A stretch of DNA of 64,000 nt from Haematococcus lacustris (GCA_030144725.1 JASKMD010000019.1:2023989-2087988); one strand, 5' to 3'; positions 1 through 19,314 are shown, numbered from the stretch's first letter. Notes: generated from the letters alone by a model not told the origin. Translations and numbers: made by a program.

Positions 1-2644
1 CCTAAAGCTGTGACCCGCAGAGCTGCGCCAAGCCCCGCGCACGCTAGAGCATTCTTGACCTCGAAATGCCATTCATCCCAATTGTCCCCACTTAACTTTT
101 GAATTGCAGCCGCGTTTGGCATCGCCATCCCTTCCCAGCTCGCCGGTGCGCTCACCAGGCGAGACTTACGGGGTACGGCTTGGTGCACACCATCTGAAAG
201 ATTTCTGGATTCCCGCACATTGAAGTGGGTGGGCCCATAACCTGCGATGGGGCACAGCCGTGCCAATTACATTAGTTCGGATAAGGTCAGCAGTACAAAT
301 GCGTTGCGGTGCACTAAAGGCTGACGCCCTACGTGCAACAGCTAGAACAACACCATACCTGCGATGGGGCACAGCCGTGCCAACCATCGCAGAGCACCAC
401 GCAGGCTAAGTACGCCGAAGTCACATATCACCCTAAGCAGGAAAGCGGATGGCCTTGGCCTGACCCACAACAGGTTGTGCACAAATGGAATGTCCGGCTG
501 ACCCCCAACGCGATGTCTGCCGGGCGTGCAGGGCACCTAGACGGGGTGATTCAAACATCTGGGCGTATTCGCTTTCGCCGAACACACCATTTGGGTCGGC
601 GCACACTAAGGTATCACCGGCTTACACCCCCCCCTCCTCCACTGTGTCCTTCACTGTGTTGCACCCGCTGCACCCATAGAAAAAGCGATACGTAATGTTT
701 GTTCTTGACTCATTGGCGGATCTCTTGAAACAAACCGCACATCAAACAACCCAGGCCTCTATCAGTTTGACATCTTCAAAGTGACATCATGTTCTCCAAG
801 CAAAATCAGGGCCACGGGGCTGTGGGGTGGCAGTTGAGCTATGAAACTTTGCACGCAAGTGGATGGCATGTAGGGGAGTATAACTCTGAGAGGAGCCGAG
901 TCAAAACTCGGTCATGGTGTGGAGCTGTGTGACTGACTGCATGGCTCTGGCCTTGAGATCGGCTAAGGGAGTTGGGGGTCACCGACCAAAGTGAGCGTTT
1001 GGCTTAGCTGAGTATGAGCCTTTGTAACACTGTCCTAGAGGAGCTTAACCTAGTAAGTAGCATGCTGTAAATCAAAATGGTCGAGCTGTGGCATTGCCCT
1101 CCAGGTATGGGGAGGAGGTGGGCTCAGTGTCACATTCCCGCAACCGCTTTCCGATCCGATTGCTGCTGCCGACGCGCACGCACACGTAGAGCAGCCTAAG
1201 CGACTCAAATCACTGACTTTGATGCTTCACTGTGCACGGCTTACTGAGTGTAAAACTATTCTGGATGGGTGAAAGGTAGCTGGCCGGGTTAGCTACATTG
1301 TGAACTATCTAGCATAATATTTGGCGCAGTGAGTGCAAAGGTACAGCCGTCCGACTGCCAAGGGTCAGTTTCCTGTCATTTTCTGTTAGTTGGGAACACC
1401 CGAATCGATACCGATACGTATTTTTTGTATAATACAGAAATACACGTATCGTATCAAAAAATACAAGTGCCGGCCGGCAAGTTGCGTGGATGCCTTCGAA
1501 GCAGCTGCTGGCTACTGCCACAATAAGAGTCCGCGCTAAAGCCATGCCGCGCGGTGTTACAGCCATCGGCCTGCTCCCGGAGCAGTCGGTCGCATGTTAC
1601 GATCTTACTTGAACAGGATCTGTTCTATAGTTCGTACACCTTGATCAGTGTTTCCAAACATGATGTGCCGGTTGTACATGCAAGAACATCAAAGTTGGGA
1701 GGCCCTGACTTTCCGCCGGCGCCGTCCTGCCAGCCATCAAGGACAGGCTGCGAGACTGGCTGCGCTGATCCTAGCTGCTCCTTTCCCGCGTGACATGTTG
1801 CCTCTGGTCACCCCCGCCATTGGCCCCGCAATTCACTTTTTGGCACCGTCTTTGATCCGCTGCATGTAATTCTTCCACCATTGGGCTCTACATCTTACAA
1901 CGGTGTCGCTAGCAGGTTAGGCCCTCTTTTGTCGATTGTACTGCATTGTCTCGACGACTTGATTAGCTTCGCAATATCATTCTCCATCTGTTTATATGCG
2001 TGACGCAACAGGAGAGGTGGATTGGTGGCCGGAGGCATTTCCGTGCCGAGCAGCCTTTGCTGCCGTTGGACTGGGCAACTCGCGAATACATCTCAGGTAA
2101 GCACGGGGTGCTGTTTCTTAGTGCGTTTTGCATACAATGTCAACACATGCAACCAAATCTGCTGACCTCCACAGGTGCTTGGCTGTTGTGAGGATCAGCA
2201 TCAAACCCACAGCAGCCCAAGGCTCTTCCAAGCAGGAGTGTTGCAAGGGAATCAGCTCTTGAAAACAGTGAGCAAGAGGTGAATAAGGTTGTATTATACC
2301 TCACCTTGTCTAGGTCAGTTTGATGTTCGTGTGAACACTTGCGCAACGCATGCCAGGCATGAGCAGCTGAGTGTAGCACACAACAGTCACCTGCCCGACT
2401 TTTATCTGTTATTATTAATTATAAACGACGCTATGCCTCAATATGTTAAGCAAACATGTTCATGTGTTTCTATGCGCAGGATGCCGTTGACATACTACCA
2501 CCCGTATCTCAACAATCCAACAGCCAGGGATGAGCCAGATGCTAGAAGATGTGCTCAAGAGTCAGCAAGGCATGACATGGAGCTGGACGTTGTTGTTGTG
2601 TTGTGTTGTGTGTTGTTGTGTTGTGTCACCTTGTTGTTAGGGTT
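1..2644. other. No gene recognised; short direct repeat
   Basis: No open frame here resembles a known protein and no chain of phase-compatible exons could be built. A 27-bp direct repeat is visible at 240-266 and 357-383, 117 bp apart. An AT-rich imperfect inverted repeat built on GATACG lies at about 1407-1455. Confidence 0.5.
1407..1455. repeat. AT-rich imperfect inverted repeat
   Basis: Arms at 1407-1422 and 1439-1455 are near reverse complements and share the GATACG core. Its base composition is far from the GC-rich surroundings. It resembles the hairpin at 3725-3784, which also carries GTATCGATAC-like arms, so the two may be remnants of one short palindromic element family. Confidence 0.55.
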
Positions 2645-2887
2645 ACCCCCCCCCCCCCCCCTAAATCTAGCCCAACCCAGCCCAGCCCACCCCAGCCCAG
2701 CCTAGCCTAGCCTAGCCTAGCCTAGCCCAGCCCAGCCCACCCCAGCCCACCCCACCCCACCCCAGCCCACCCCAGCCTAGCCTAGCCTAGCCTAGCCCAG
2801 CCCACCCCAGCCTAGCCTAGCCCAGCCCAGCCCAGCCCAGCCCAGCCCAGCCCAGCCCAGCCCAGCCCAGCCCAGCCCAGCCCAGCC
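2645..2887. repeat. CCAGC/CTAGC pentanucleotide array
   Basis: About 240 bp of mixed CCCAG, CCTAG and CCCAC pentamers preceded by a short C tract. The open frames over it are repeat artefacts. From 2888 to about 3700 no gene is recognised. Confidence 0.9.
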
Positions 2888-3724
2888 TGATTTGGTACCA
2901 TGGGGCATAGGCAGCAAGGCAAAGTGCTTAGCAGTCCCGTGGTGAGTGTTAGCTATAGCAAGGAGGTGCAACTAGTCCTTGCCTGTTGTGCACATAGCAT
3001 AGGTGGTGTGTGAGGCATGAGTCATTGTGTTGTGGTGTGTTGTTGAGGTGGTGGTGTTGATGTGTACGAGTGGAGGTGGTGTTGTGTAGTGTTGCCACCT
3101 TTTTACATCAATGCATGTGCTTGGCATCAGCGATACATGTCTTCTGTAGTGGTGTTGCAAGGCGTTTGAGCATCGAGGCCCTGCTGTAATGTAATGTAAC
3201 CCTGCTGTAATGATTTTGCGTGACATGTGCCTGCTGAAGTTGAGGGAGAAGGTTGAGGCACCACGGCACATGTAACACTGAAAGCCAGAGCCATCCCGAG
3301 CCATCCCGACAACATATTGCCAAGTGATGAAGTAGCGCTGTCATAAGGCAGCTTACATTTGCATAGAGTCATGCCGCAACTTAGCGAGGTAAGGGGTGCC
3401 AGCTGGCTGACTTGTGCGCATATTCACGAAAATCCATGCACTGACATGCAAGCGTACTGCACTTGTGCCGTTGGCTTACGGCGTGCGTAGAAGGATTGCC
3501 AGCATCGTCTTATGATGTGTGTGAGTCTTTTAGCAGCGGAAGGCACAAGTCAGGTTTGGGCGGGCGCCGATCTGAGCTAGTTTTTTGCGGCTGCTGGGTG
3601 CCGCATACGCCTGTTACACCCGACTGCGTAAAAACTTTGTCACGAGCTACACGGAGATTCGCGCCCCAGACCGTCTCACATTTGCGGGGCCAATGGCGGG
3701 GGTGACCCTCTGTATCGCTGTATT

Positions 3725-3784
3725 GTATCGATACAGAAAATACACGTTTTTTCTTGTATTTTCTTGTATTTCCTGTATCGATAC
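3725..3784. repeat. Hairpin-forming inverted repeat
   Basis: Arms at 3725-3743 and 3766-3784 pair over 18 of 19 positions around a T-rich 22-base loop. This could be a short palindromic element upstream of the G-patch gene. No flanking duplication was identified, so a mobile origin is only inferred. Confidence 0.65.
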
Positions 3785-3995
3785 ACGTATTACCCATCAC
3801 TGGCTGGCAGCCAGCTCAGTGGTTTGAAGCAAGTCTGAAGCAACTTTGATGCTGCCTGAGGTGCACAGGAGCCCAATAAAACGCATAATCCTCAGCTCAG
3901 GCAAAACCCGGTCACATGCAAGAGAGGTTCTTTACCGTCAAAGTTTCCAAACTGGGGTTTAGTTTCCAAGCTACGAAAGCTTGTGACTGTACCAC

Positions 3996-10530
<6,535 letters not shown>

Positions 10531-10635
10531 CGAAGCTGGCATGTATCGCCACCTGTGCAGTTGTGATGCTGCGTAATGGGCATGTGAGTTGCTGTAATGG
10601 AGGTTGTGCATGTTACTTTTTGGCATTTCTGCATA

Positions 10636-10640
10636 TGTAA
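10636..10640 (+). terminator. Polyadenylation signal TGTAA of the G-patch gene
   Basis: TGTAA, the usual chlorophyte polyadenylation motif, lies 106 bp after the G-patch stop codon and before the RPL23 start. The duplicate is at 13700-13704. Confidence 0.6.
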
Positions 10641-10794
10641 GAGAGGCAACGAGTGGGGGACAAGTCAAACCACGGTTCGGATGCAAAGTGCATGTGCATG
10701 GGGGCCGTATTGTACATGGCGGTTGGGTCAGTGCAGCGCCCTCCTTTCGCGAGCGGCTAGTCAAGGAGTGCAGCACGCCTGCTGCTAAGCTAAT

Positions 10795-11468
10795 ATGGCT
10801 ACCAAGAAAAAGGTTTGCATCGCTGCGTGCTGCGCAAGAGCCGTTGTTGGCTGTCGGAAGGAGGCAGGCAGCATAAACCCCTACGCTTGCAGGGAGGAGC
10901 CTCTGGCAACAAGTTTCGTATGGCTCTGGGTTTGCCTGTGGCAGCAGTGATGAACTGCGCCGACAACACCGGCGCTAAGAACTTGTATGTCATCTCCGTC
11001 GTGGGCTGGGGTGCACGCCTGAACAGGCTGCCTGCCGCATCGGCAGGGGACATGGTGATGGCCAGCGTGAAGAAGGGAAAGCCCGATCTGCGCAAGAAGG
11101 GTAAGCGCAGCTTATGCACATGACATCCGCCGCCAAGCCTCGGAGCAGGGCCGCTTCGTCAGCCTACCGCCGTGTTGGTCTGCCGCAGTCACTCCAGCAG
11201 TCGTCATCCGCCAGCGCAAGCCTTGGAGGAGAAAGGAGGGCACCTTCATCTACTTTGAGGACAACGCTGGTGTCATTGTGAACCCCAAGGGCGAGATGAA
11301 GGGTCAGTTGACCCAGAATCCAGCACAGACTGGGCAGGTTGCTTCCCAGCTGACAGCGGACGCTGCATTGTTTCTTCATCCGCAGGGTCAGCTATCACAG
11401 GCCCTGTTGCCAAGGAGTGCGCAGACCTCTGGCCCCGCATTGCCAGTGCAGCCAACTCAATTGTCTAA
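10795..11468 (+). CDS. 60S ribosomal protein L23 (uL14), copy 1
   Basis: A component of the large cytosolic ribosomal subunit near the subunit interface. Exons 10795-10812, 10893-11100, 11189-11302 and 11386-11468 join in phase to 140 codons plus stop, the usual eukaryotic length. The product has the uL14 core: [66 protein letters not shown] and CADLWPRIA. All introns are GT-AG and short. The start is an ATG six codons before the conserved GGASG. It lies 264 bp downstream of the G-patch gene on the same strand. The first TGTAA after the stop is at 11879-11883. Confidence 0.97.
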
Positions 11469-12205
11469 GCTTTCAACGACTTGTAGCAGGTATGAGGAAG
11501 CAGCGAGACTGTGGAACACTGCGGCATGGGCAGAGTCCACACTGCTGAGACATGGCAGTAGCAGCATGGTTACTACAGCCACCTGAAGACAGTTTTCCAG
11601 CAGAGCACTGTGGGCTGTAGCAGGAGCAAGGAAGGGATGTTTGAGGCATGTATGGCAGCATGCTGCACATGCTGCCCACATACAAACTCTGCCTTGGGTG
11701 CACAGGACTCACTGACATACGCTGTGGTGGAGCTGCAAGAGCCTGGAGCTGTTTATGCAAGTCATGGAGACTGAAGATTCAGCAGGCGGCTGAGTAACAA
11801 TGCCAGCTGGGTACTGCAGGCACCCAGACCTCCCGGTGTTGGTTGGTGTGTGGTGGCTTTCCTGGGAATGTAAGACACTACTTCTGGCTGCATGGCCCTT
11901 CCGCTTAAGAGCCGGGCCACCATTGCAGCTCTACAGGTCGCCTGATGCTTTTCCACTACAAAGCACGCTTGTGGATGATCAGTTGTTACAGCACGACATG
12001 AGCGTTCCCATGTCTGGGGAGGTGTTGAGCAGGTTGAGAACAGCAGTCCTCTGATCCTGCCAGCATGTGCAGCTTCTGGCAGTCAAGAAGCATTACATCC
12101 AGTGTGTGCCTATGCCTACTGTTTGCCCGTCTGCTGCTCCTTGCTATGTATCACTGTTGACCTGCCGCTGCTTAAGGTGCTGCCTTGATAGCATTTGCTG
12201 TGGTG

Positions 12206-13594
12206 GCAGGGCAGGCTGCACGCCTGGCTGCTGGCTCCCTGGCAGCTGCCTGGGTAGAGCTTGCAGAACAGGCAGGAGAGCGGGCAGCAGCAGCAGCCCA
12301 GCTCCAGGGTCAAGGCACTGAGCCTCTCCGTGGCTTCCAGCCAGCTGGTGGTTCCTCCCAGTCTCAGGAGGCGCAGGGGAGGAAGAAAGGGGGCAGGGGT
12401 GCTCAGCAGCGTGCAGTGCTGCTGCCAGGCCTGATGAGCACAGGCACGGGCTGGAACAAGCGCTGGAGCGACAGCCGGAGAGGAGGGCGCAGCCCGCCAT
12501 GCCAGCGCCTGGGAGCAAATTGCTGCTGGCGTCACTCGCATTAACTTCACAAAGCAGCAGAGCAAGGTGGGTGCAGCCATGAGGACATTGCCACTGAAGC
12601 AAATGGGTTGCTGCCTTACATCTGTGCTGGAGTGTTGTTGACTGGGCTTGCTGTCATGCGGTGTCATCTGGGCTGTGGAAGGGTGTTTGTTTGCCATAGA
12701 AAGACTGCTATAGAGTGGATGCCCTTGTGCTGGAAACCAAAGTGGCCACTTTGCCCTGGAGTCAAGGAGCCTGTGCATCTTGTCTCTTACCGCGCATGAC
12801 CCCTTGTGCTGTGCTTTTGCTTGTCATGTCCGCACATGTTGGCTGATGCAGCCTGGTCATCATTGTTTCCTAGGACCTGGCCTGACCACATGCTGCATGC
12901 CTTTAATTGGGACAACGTGTCGTCTGCTCCATGCTGGCCCTTCACCTCATTATATCCCTGGGTTGTCTAAACATGGCCACAACCTGCTGTGCTGCTGCTG
13001 CTGCTGCTGCTGCTGGTGTCGAAACTGGTGCTTTGCCGCCGCCCCTTCTGTTGCTGAATGGTGAGCAGGCAGCCAGCAAGAAGGCAGCAAAGGAAGCACG
13101 CAGGGAGCAAGCATCCCTGGTCCGGCGGGAGCAGCAGAGATCACAGCAGTGGCAACGACCACAGTGCGACACGCAACAAGAGCAGCAGCAGGAACAGGAG
13201 CATGTGCAGTCTGCTTCAGCTGGCTACACGTCCCAGCATGGTGGTGTGGCCCCACAGCAGCTGAGCTCACAGTACGCAGCATTTGAGCGCCACACTTTAG
13301 GTGGGTTGGTGTGGTCTATCAACGGCACGTGTTGCTCAAATGATGCTTTCCCTTACTGTGGCATAGCTATCGTAATGCTTGACTGTGGGTGCATCCCTCA
13401 GCACTGCGTCATACTATGGGCATGGGGTGCTTCAGCCTGGGGTGTTTGTCATGGTCACAGGTGTGGGATCAAGGCTCATGCTCCGCATGGGGTGGAGTGA
13501 GGGCATGGGACTAGGGAGGCATAGCCAAGGCCGGACAGAGCCCCTGATCATGCTGCGCCGTCCAAAGAACGAAGGCCTTGGCAGTGCTACATAA
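12206..13594 (+). pseudogene. Duplicated 3' end of the G-patch gene, 5'-truncated and frameshifted
   Basis: Second copy of the last three supported G-patch exons, equivalent to 9137-10530. It lacks all earlier exons. Compared with copy 1 it has lost three bases (one CAG) in the Ala/Gln run and two bases near 12447 (GGCACAGGGGC became GGCACGGGC). The two-base loss shifts the frame of the first exon, so even a transcript starting here could not encode the normal product from that exon. The two downstream exons, including the G-patch, are unchanged. Confidence 0.9.
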
Positions 13595-13858
13595 CGAAGC
13601 TGGCATGTATCGCCACCTGTGCAGTTGTGATGCTGCGTAATGGGCATGTGAGTTGCTGTAATGGAGGTTGTGCATGTTACTTTTTGGCATTTCTGCATAT
13701 GTAAGAGAGGCAACGAGTGGGGGACAAGTCAAACCACGGTTCGGATGCAAAGTGCATGTGCATGGGGGCCGTATTGTACATGGCGGTTGGGTCAGTGCAG
13801 CGCCCTCCTTTCGCGAGCGGCTAGTCAAGGAGTGCAGCACGCCTGCTGCTAAGCTAAT

Positions 13859-14532
13859 ATGGCTACCAAGAAAAAGGTTTGCATCGCTGCGTGCTGCGCA
13901 AGAGCCGTTGTTGGCTGTCGGAAGGAGGCAGGCAGCATAAACCCCTACGCTTGCAGGGAGGAGCCTCTGGCAACAAGTTTCGTATGGCTCTGGGTTTGCC
14001 TGTGGCAGCAGTGATGAACTGCGCCGACAACACCGGCGCTAAGAACTTGTATGTCATCTCCGTCGTGGGCTGGGGTGCACGCCTGAACAGGCTGCCTGCC
14101 GCATCGGCAGGGGACATGGTGATGGCCAGCGTGAAGAAGGGAAAGCCCGATCTGCGCAAGAAGGGTAAGCGCAGCTTATGCACATGACATCCGCCGCCAA
14201 GCCTCGGAGCAGGGCCGCTTCGTCAGCCTACCGCCGTGTTGGTCTGCCGCAGTCACTCCAGCAGTCGTCATCCGCCAGCGCAAGCCTTGGAGGAGAAAGG
14301 AGGGCACCTTCATCTACTTTGAGGACAACGCTGGTGTCATTGTGAACCCCAAGGGCGAGATGAAGGGTCAGTTGACCCAGAATCCAGCACAGACTGGGCA
14401 GGTTGCTTCCCAGCTGACAGCGGAAGCTGCATTGTTTCTTCATCCGCAGGGTCAGCTATCACAGGCCCTGTTGCCAAGGAGTGCGCAGACCTCTGGCCCC
14501 GCATTGCCAGTGCAGCCAACTCAATTGTCTAA
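13859..14532 (+). CDS. 60S ribosomal protein L23 (uL14), copy 2
   Basis: Exons 13859-13876, 13957-14164, 14253-14366 and 14450-14532 correspond exactly to copy 1 shifted by 3064 bp. The coding exons appear identical; a visible difference lies in intron 3. The gene is therefore intact and encodes the same 140-residue protein. The sequence upstream (264 bp to the G-patch stop) is duplicated too, so any promoter there has been copied. Confidence 0.95.
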
Positions 14533-15269
14533 GCTTTCAACGACTTGTAGCAGGTATGAGGAAGCAGCGAGACTGTGGAACACTGCGGCATGGGCAGAGT
14601 CCACACTGCTGAGACATGGCAGTAGCAGCATGGTTACTACAGCCACCTGAAGACAGTTTTCCAGCAGAGCACTGTGGGCTGTAGCAGGAGCAAGCAAGGG
14701 ATGTTTGAGGCATGTATGGCAGCATGCTGCACATGCTGCCCACATACAAACTCTGCCTTGGGTGCACAGGACTCACTGACATACGCTGTGGTGGAGCTGC
14801 AAGAGCCTGGAGCTGTTTATGCAAGTCATGGAGACTGAAGATTCAGCAGGCGGCTGAGTAACAATGCCAGCTGGGTACTGCAGGCACCCAGACCTCCCGG
14901 TGTTGGTTGGTGTGTGGTGGCTTTCCTGGGAATGTAAGACACTACTTCTGGCTGCATGGCCCTTCCGCTTAAGAGCCGGGCCACCATTGCAGCTCTACAG
15001 GTCGCCTGATGCTTTTCCACTACAAAGCACGCTTGTGGATGATCAGTTGTTACAGCACGACATGAGCGTTCCCATGTCTGGGGAGGTGTTGAGCAGGTTG
15101 AGAACAGCAGTCCTCTGATCCTGCCAGCATGTGCAGCTTCTGGCAGTCAAGAAGCATTACATCCAGTGTGTGCCTATGCCTACTGTTTGCCCGTCTGCTG
15201 CTCCTTGCTATGTATCACTGTTGACCTGCCGCTGCTTAAGGTGCTGCCTTGATAGCATTTGCTGTGGTG

Positions 15270-15413
15270 GCAGGGCAGGCTGCACGCCTGGCTGCTGGCT
15301 CCCTGGCAGCTGCCTGGGTAGAGCTTGCAGAACAGGCAGGAGAGCGGGCAGCAGCAGCAGCCCAGCTCCAGGGTCAAGGCACTGAGCCTCTCCGTGGCTT
15401 CCAGCCAGCTGGT
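15270..15413 (+). repeat. Truncated third copy of the tandem unit
   Basis: The sequence repeats the start of unit 2, including the same junction upstream, and diverges at 15414 just after CAGCCAGCTGG. It carries only part of one G-patch exon. Confidence 0.93.
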
Positions 15414-16339
15414 ATGGCCTTCCAGTGTCCTGTTGGGGCGGTGTCTTAGCTCTTGTCCAGTGATGGCCGTGCTCTTGCAGCATAGCCTGCTCGTCATTGG
15501 TGAAACCCTTCTAATCTCAAGCTGTTTTCTCGTCGTTCCCAGCGCCTCCGCGGCCCGCGTCGGGTTCGGGTCGAAGGCACCTTTCAGCTCTAGGACTACC
15601 TTGCGTGTAAGGACGAAGAGGGCTCACATCCTGCGGACGTTCCTCGGCCGGGCGACGACGCCCTTGAGGGCCTCTCACCGCACATGGCAGCTCCTGCCCT
15701 TTCCCGCCAGGTTTTTTTATTCAGCACCAGCTGCCCTCAGCCGGCAGTGTGCTCGTACCCCATGTATTGGAGCGTGCCTTGCAGTGTGTCACCAGCTTCC
15801 TCAAAGTCCTGTGTAATGACATCTACATACAAAAAACTGAAGGGAACAAGATAAATGTGCTCGGAATGGCCTGCGATTCTCCGTGCAACCTCTCCTAACT
15901 TCAACACCGCATAGTACATCAAGAAACTCGAGCGCGACTCACTGTGCGGTAAGATCGAAAGTCGTTCTGAATTTTGGAGGCCTTAAAAATAGAGATGAGT
16001 AGTGGGTCTGGTAATGTAGATGCCAGCGCGTCTACTCGCGATGTTTCGTTTTGAATGGTCTGGCCGGCCCGTCAACCAACAGCCCAGTCAAACAAACACC
16101 CCCTACCCCTGCGGAGTACAGCCCCCGCCCTATATGAACATGACACAGGTTGGTCTGACAGCCGCAGTCCAGGGTCAGAGTCCGGATGCGGCGCCGTGGC
16201 GTGCACGTTACACGCGTTGCACGTGAAACGCACGTTATAAAGCGTGCACGTTAAACGCACTGCTTATGCGGTCAGCCTCTGCTTCAGCGCGAGGGAGCCT
16301 CACGTCCCCAATGCACCTGATGGCAGGTGTCTAGCCCCG
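15414..16339. other. No gene recognised
   Basis: Sequence after the broken third repeat copy. A GC-rich stretch at about 15540-15710 differs in style from its neighbours but contains no recognisable protein. Short near-repeats of CGTTACACGCG and CACGTTAAACGC lie at 16200-16260. Confidence 0.5.
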
Positions 16340-17740
16340 AAAAGCAGCCAGGCTAGCAGCACGGCAGCAGCAGCAGCAGTGGCAGCAGCAGCAGCAGCCA
16401 GCAGCGGCAGCAGCGGTAGCGGCATCAGCGGCAGCGGCGGCGGCGGCAGCATCAGGGGCAGCAGCAGCGGAATCATCATAATCAGCAGCATCATCATCAT
16501 CAGCAGCAGCAGCAGGGGCAGCAGCAGCAGGGGCAGCAGTAGCAGGGGCAGCAGCAACAGGGGCAGCAGCAGCAGGGGCAGCAGTAGCAGGGGCAGCAGC
16601 AGCAGGGGCAGCAGCAGCAGGAGCAGCAGCAGGGGCAGCAGCAGCAGGGGCAGCAGCTGCAGCAGCAGCAGCGGCAGCAGCGGCAGCAGCTGCAGCAGCA
16701 GCAGCGGCAGCAGCGGCAGCAGCGGCAGCGGCGGCGGCGGCAGCATCAGGGGCAGCAGCAGCGGAATCATCATCATCAGCAGCAGCAGCAGCAGGGGCAG
16801 CAGTAGCAGGGGCAGCAGCAACAGGGGCAGCAGCAGCAGGGGCAACAGTAGCAGGGGCAGCAGCAATAGGGGCAGCAGCAGGGGCAGCAGTAGCAGAGGC
16901 AGCAGCAGCAGGGGCAGCAGCTGCAGCGGCAGCAGCGGCAGCAGCAGCAGCGGCAGCAGCAGCAGCAGGGGCAGCAGCAGCAGCAGCAGCAGGGGCAGCA
17001 GCAGCAGCAGCAGCAGGGGCAGCAGCAGCAGAGGCAGCAGCAGCAGCAGGGGCAACTGGGGCAGGGTCAGCAGCAGCGGCAGCAGCAGGGGCAGCAACAG
17101 CAGCACGGGCAGCAGCAGCACGGGCAGCAGCACGGGCAGGGGCAGCAGCAGCAGGGGCAGCAGCAGCAGGGGCAGCAGAAGAGGCAGCAGCAGCAGGAGG
17201 GGCAGCAGGGGCGGCAGTAGCAGGGGCAGCAGCAGCAGAGGCAGCAGCAGCAGGGGCAGCAGCAGCAACAGCAACAGGGGCAGCAGTAGCAGCAGCAGCA
17301 GCAGGGGCAGCAGCAGCAGGGGCAGCAGCACGGGCAGCAGCAGGGGCAGCTGGGGCAGGGGCAGCAGCAGCAGGGGCAGCAGTAGGGGCAGCAGCAGCAG
17401 GGGCAGCAGGGGCAGCAGCAGCAGGGGCAGCAGGGGCGGCAGTAGCAGGGGCAGCAGCAGCAGGGGCAGCAACAACAGGGGCAGCTGGGGTAGGGGCAGC
17501 AGCAGCGGCAGCAGCATGGGCAGCAGAGGCAGCAGCAGCAGGGGCAACTGGGGCAGGGGCAACATAAGCAGGGGCAACAGCGGCAGCAGCAGCAGTGGCA
17601 GCAGCAGGGGCATCAGCGGCGGCGGAGGCGGCGGCAGCAGGGGCAGGGGCAGCAGCAACAAGGGCAGCAGTAGTGGGGCCAGCAGCAATAGGGGCAGCAG
17701 CAGCAGGGGCAGCAGCCTTAGCAACCAAAGTGTTCGATGC
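16340..17740. repeat. Long CAG/GGGGCAG interrupted trinucleotide array
   Basis: About 1.4 kb of (CAG)n broken every few units by GGG, giving GGGGCAGCAGCAG motifs. Because the period stays a multiple of three, long frames stay open on both strands: Ser/Arg/Gly-rich, Leu/Pro-rich and Ala/Pro-rich. No unique sequence inside supports any of them as a protein. Confidence 0.9.
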
Positions 17741-18073
17741 CTTGCCTGCTGCCGACACTGACGAGAATTGCTAGAAGCACATGTCATGCACCACGCCTGC
17801 ATCGACACAACCAGCGACACTGTGACTATACATTGTGGTCATCGTCACAGTCCCGCAGTGGCTCATAACAACATATTGGCATGATGGCGTAACAACATTT
17901 TGGCATGATGGCATAACAACATTTAGGCATAACGACATGTTGACACAACATGGACTTTGCCCTACCACTGCTTTGCTGTTGATGCTATGAACATGTTGCA
18001 TTGGGCCTTCAACAGGTTGTAGCTTTACGGCTGTCCCAGCCACGCATGGCAGCCATGTCTTTCTGTCCGTCCG

Positions 18074-18865
18074 ATGTGGGACGGGCCTACTGTACTAGTG
18101 CATGATGATGTGCTTCTCCGTGCACTTGCAAAGCTGCCCCAGCGGGCAGTTGCCTATGGTGCAATTGCTAACGGATGCGCTGAGCAAGCCTACAGCGCAG
18201 CCCATACAGCCCCTGCAGAAGCCAATCGCAAAGATACAGAGCGCTGCATCAACCTCCTCCTTGACATTGTGCCACGGGATCTGTCTAAACGTGTGCTTCT
18301 CAAGGCACAGGTCATGAGCCTACGGCTTGGTGATGTGAGTGAGGGTGGCCGTGCCGATGCCCCATCAGCTTTGCGCCAACGCTTGTCACCACAGCTACCA
18401 GCCTTGCCAAAAAGGGTAGCGTCAGCAAGCTAGATGCTCCAGTCATCTTCTTCACTGCCCCTGATGCCCACAGCTGCCACGTCTTTCATACACAAGCGGC
18501 CATATTCATGCCACGTAGAAAGGAGGGGTTTCTGCGGGTAGCCACACTCTGTTGAGGCTGCCACGCTGGGTGCTTCAATCGCTCCCACACAAATCTTCAA
18601 CGAGCTGGTGGGACTGCTAAAGTCACCACCGTCCACAGCCAGGCCCCGTGGCTCAACGAGTAAGACCGCCAACACTGGGGAACTGGTCGCTAAAGACAAA
18701 GGAGGTGACGTCACGGCAGTCAAGACTGCACAGCGTGTGGTGAAGCAGCTCAACACAGCGCTGCAGCCTGAAACATACCGACACGGCCTGGTTTGCAATG
18801 GTGTGATCAACATATGCACATGGTGTCACACAACACTGCTAGTGCCTCTCACCCTGTGCTTCTAG
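18074..18865 (+). other. Possible coding fragments, not recognised
   Basis: Two plus-strand open frames, 18074-18433 and 18608-18865, have ordinary amino-acid composition unlike the repeat artefacts around them. The first includes CINLLLDIVPRDLSKRVLL; the second includes TAVKTAQRVVKQLNTAL. They could be exons of one gene or decayed mobile-element sequence, since a gag-like frame follows at 19315. No domain is recognised. Between 18434 and 18607 nothing is seen. Confidence 0.3.
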
Positions 18866-19314
18866 CCCCACGGCCACTCTCATCAGCCGCAGCTCTGCCT
18901 GCTACACACTTCAGGGCGCACTCCAAGCGCGCAGAGCTGATGGACATGGGCTAACGGTGTTTTGGAGTAGTACAACCGAGTAGTCCCAGCCAGGAGTATT
19001 AAGGACCTACGGTCTGGCTACTGAAGCAGTGGCAGGGCAGGGCCTGTACTCACAGCCTTTGTGCAAGATTGTGCAAGATTGTGCAGGATTGTGTAATGGA
19101 TTGTGTAATGGATCTCATTTTCGCCCCACTCCGGTTGCCGGCACTCCGGTTGAATGGCGACCTGATGCCCCCCCTAGCACGCTTGGATGGTGTTGCTAAA
19201 TCCCTGAGATGCCGCCGAAAAGGAAACGCAAGCGCCCCGTCTCCCCCGCACAGTGTGCAGCCGGTAAGCCACTAAGCTCGACGGAAGACTAGGCCCCCCT
19301 CACGACGCGACGCA

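Larger units (their letters stand above)
12206..15269. repeat. Tandem duplication unit 2
   Basis: Second copy of the 3.06-kb segment, with a frameshifted partial G-patch gene and an intact RPL23. The offset from unit 1 is 3069 bp at its left edge and 3064 bp for most of its length, the difference being the two small deletions. Confidence 0.96.

Noticed and set aside
16244..17820. Open frames of about 500 codons on both strands (Ser/Arg/Gly, Leu/Pro and Ala/Pro-rich)
   Set aside because: They arise because the CAG/GGG array keeps a three-base register; no unique sequence or exon junction supports a protein.
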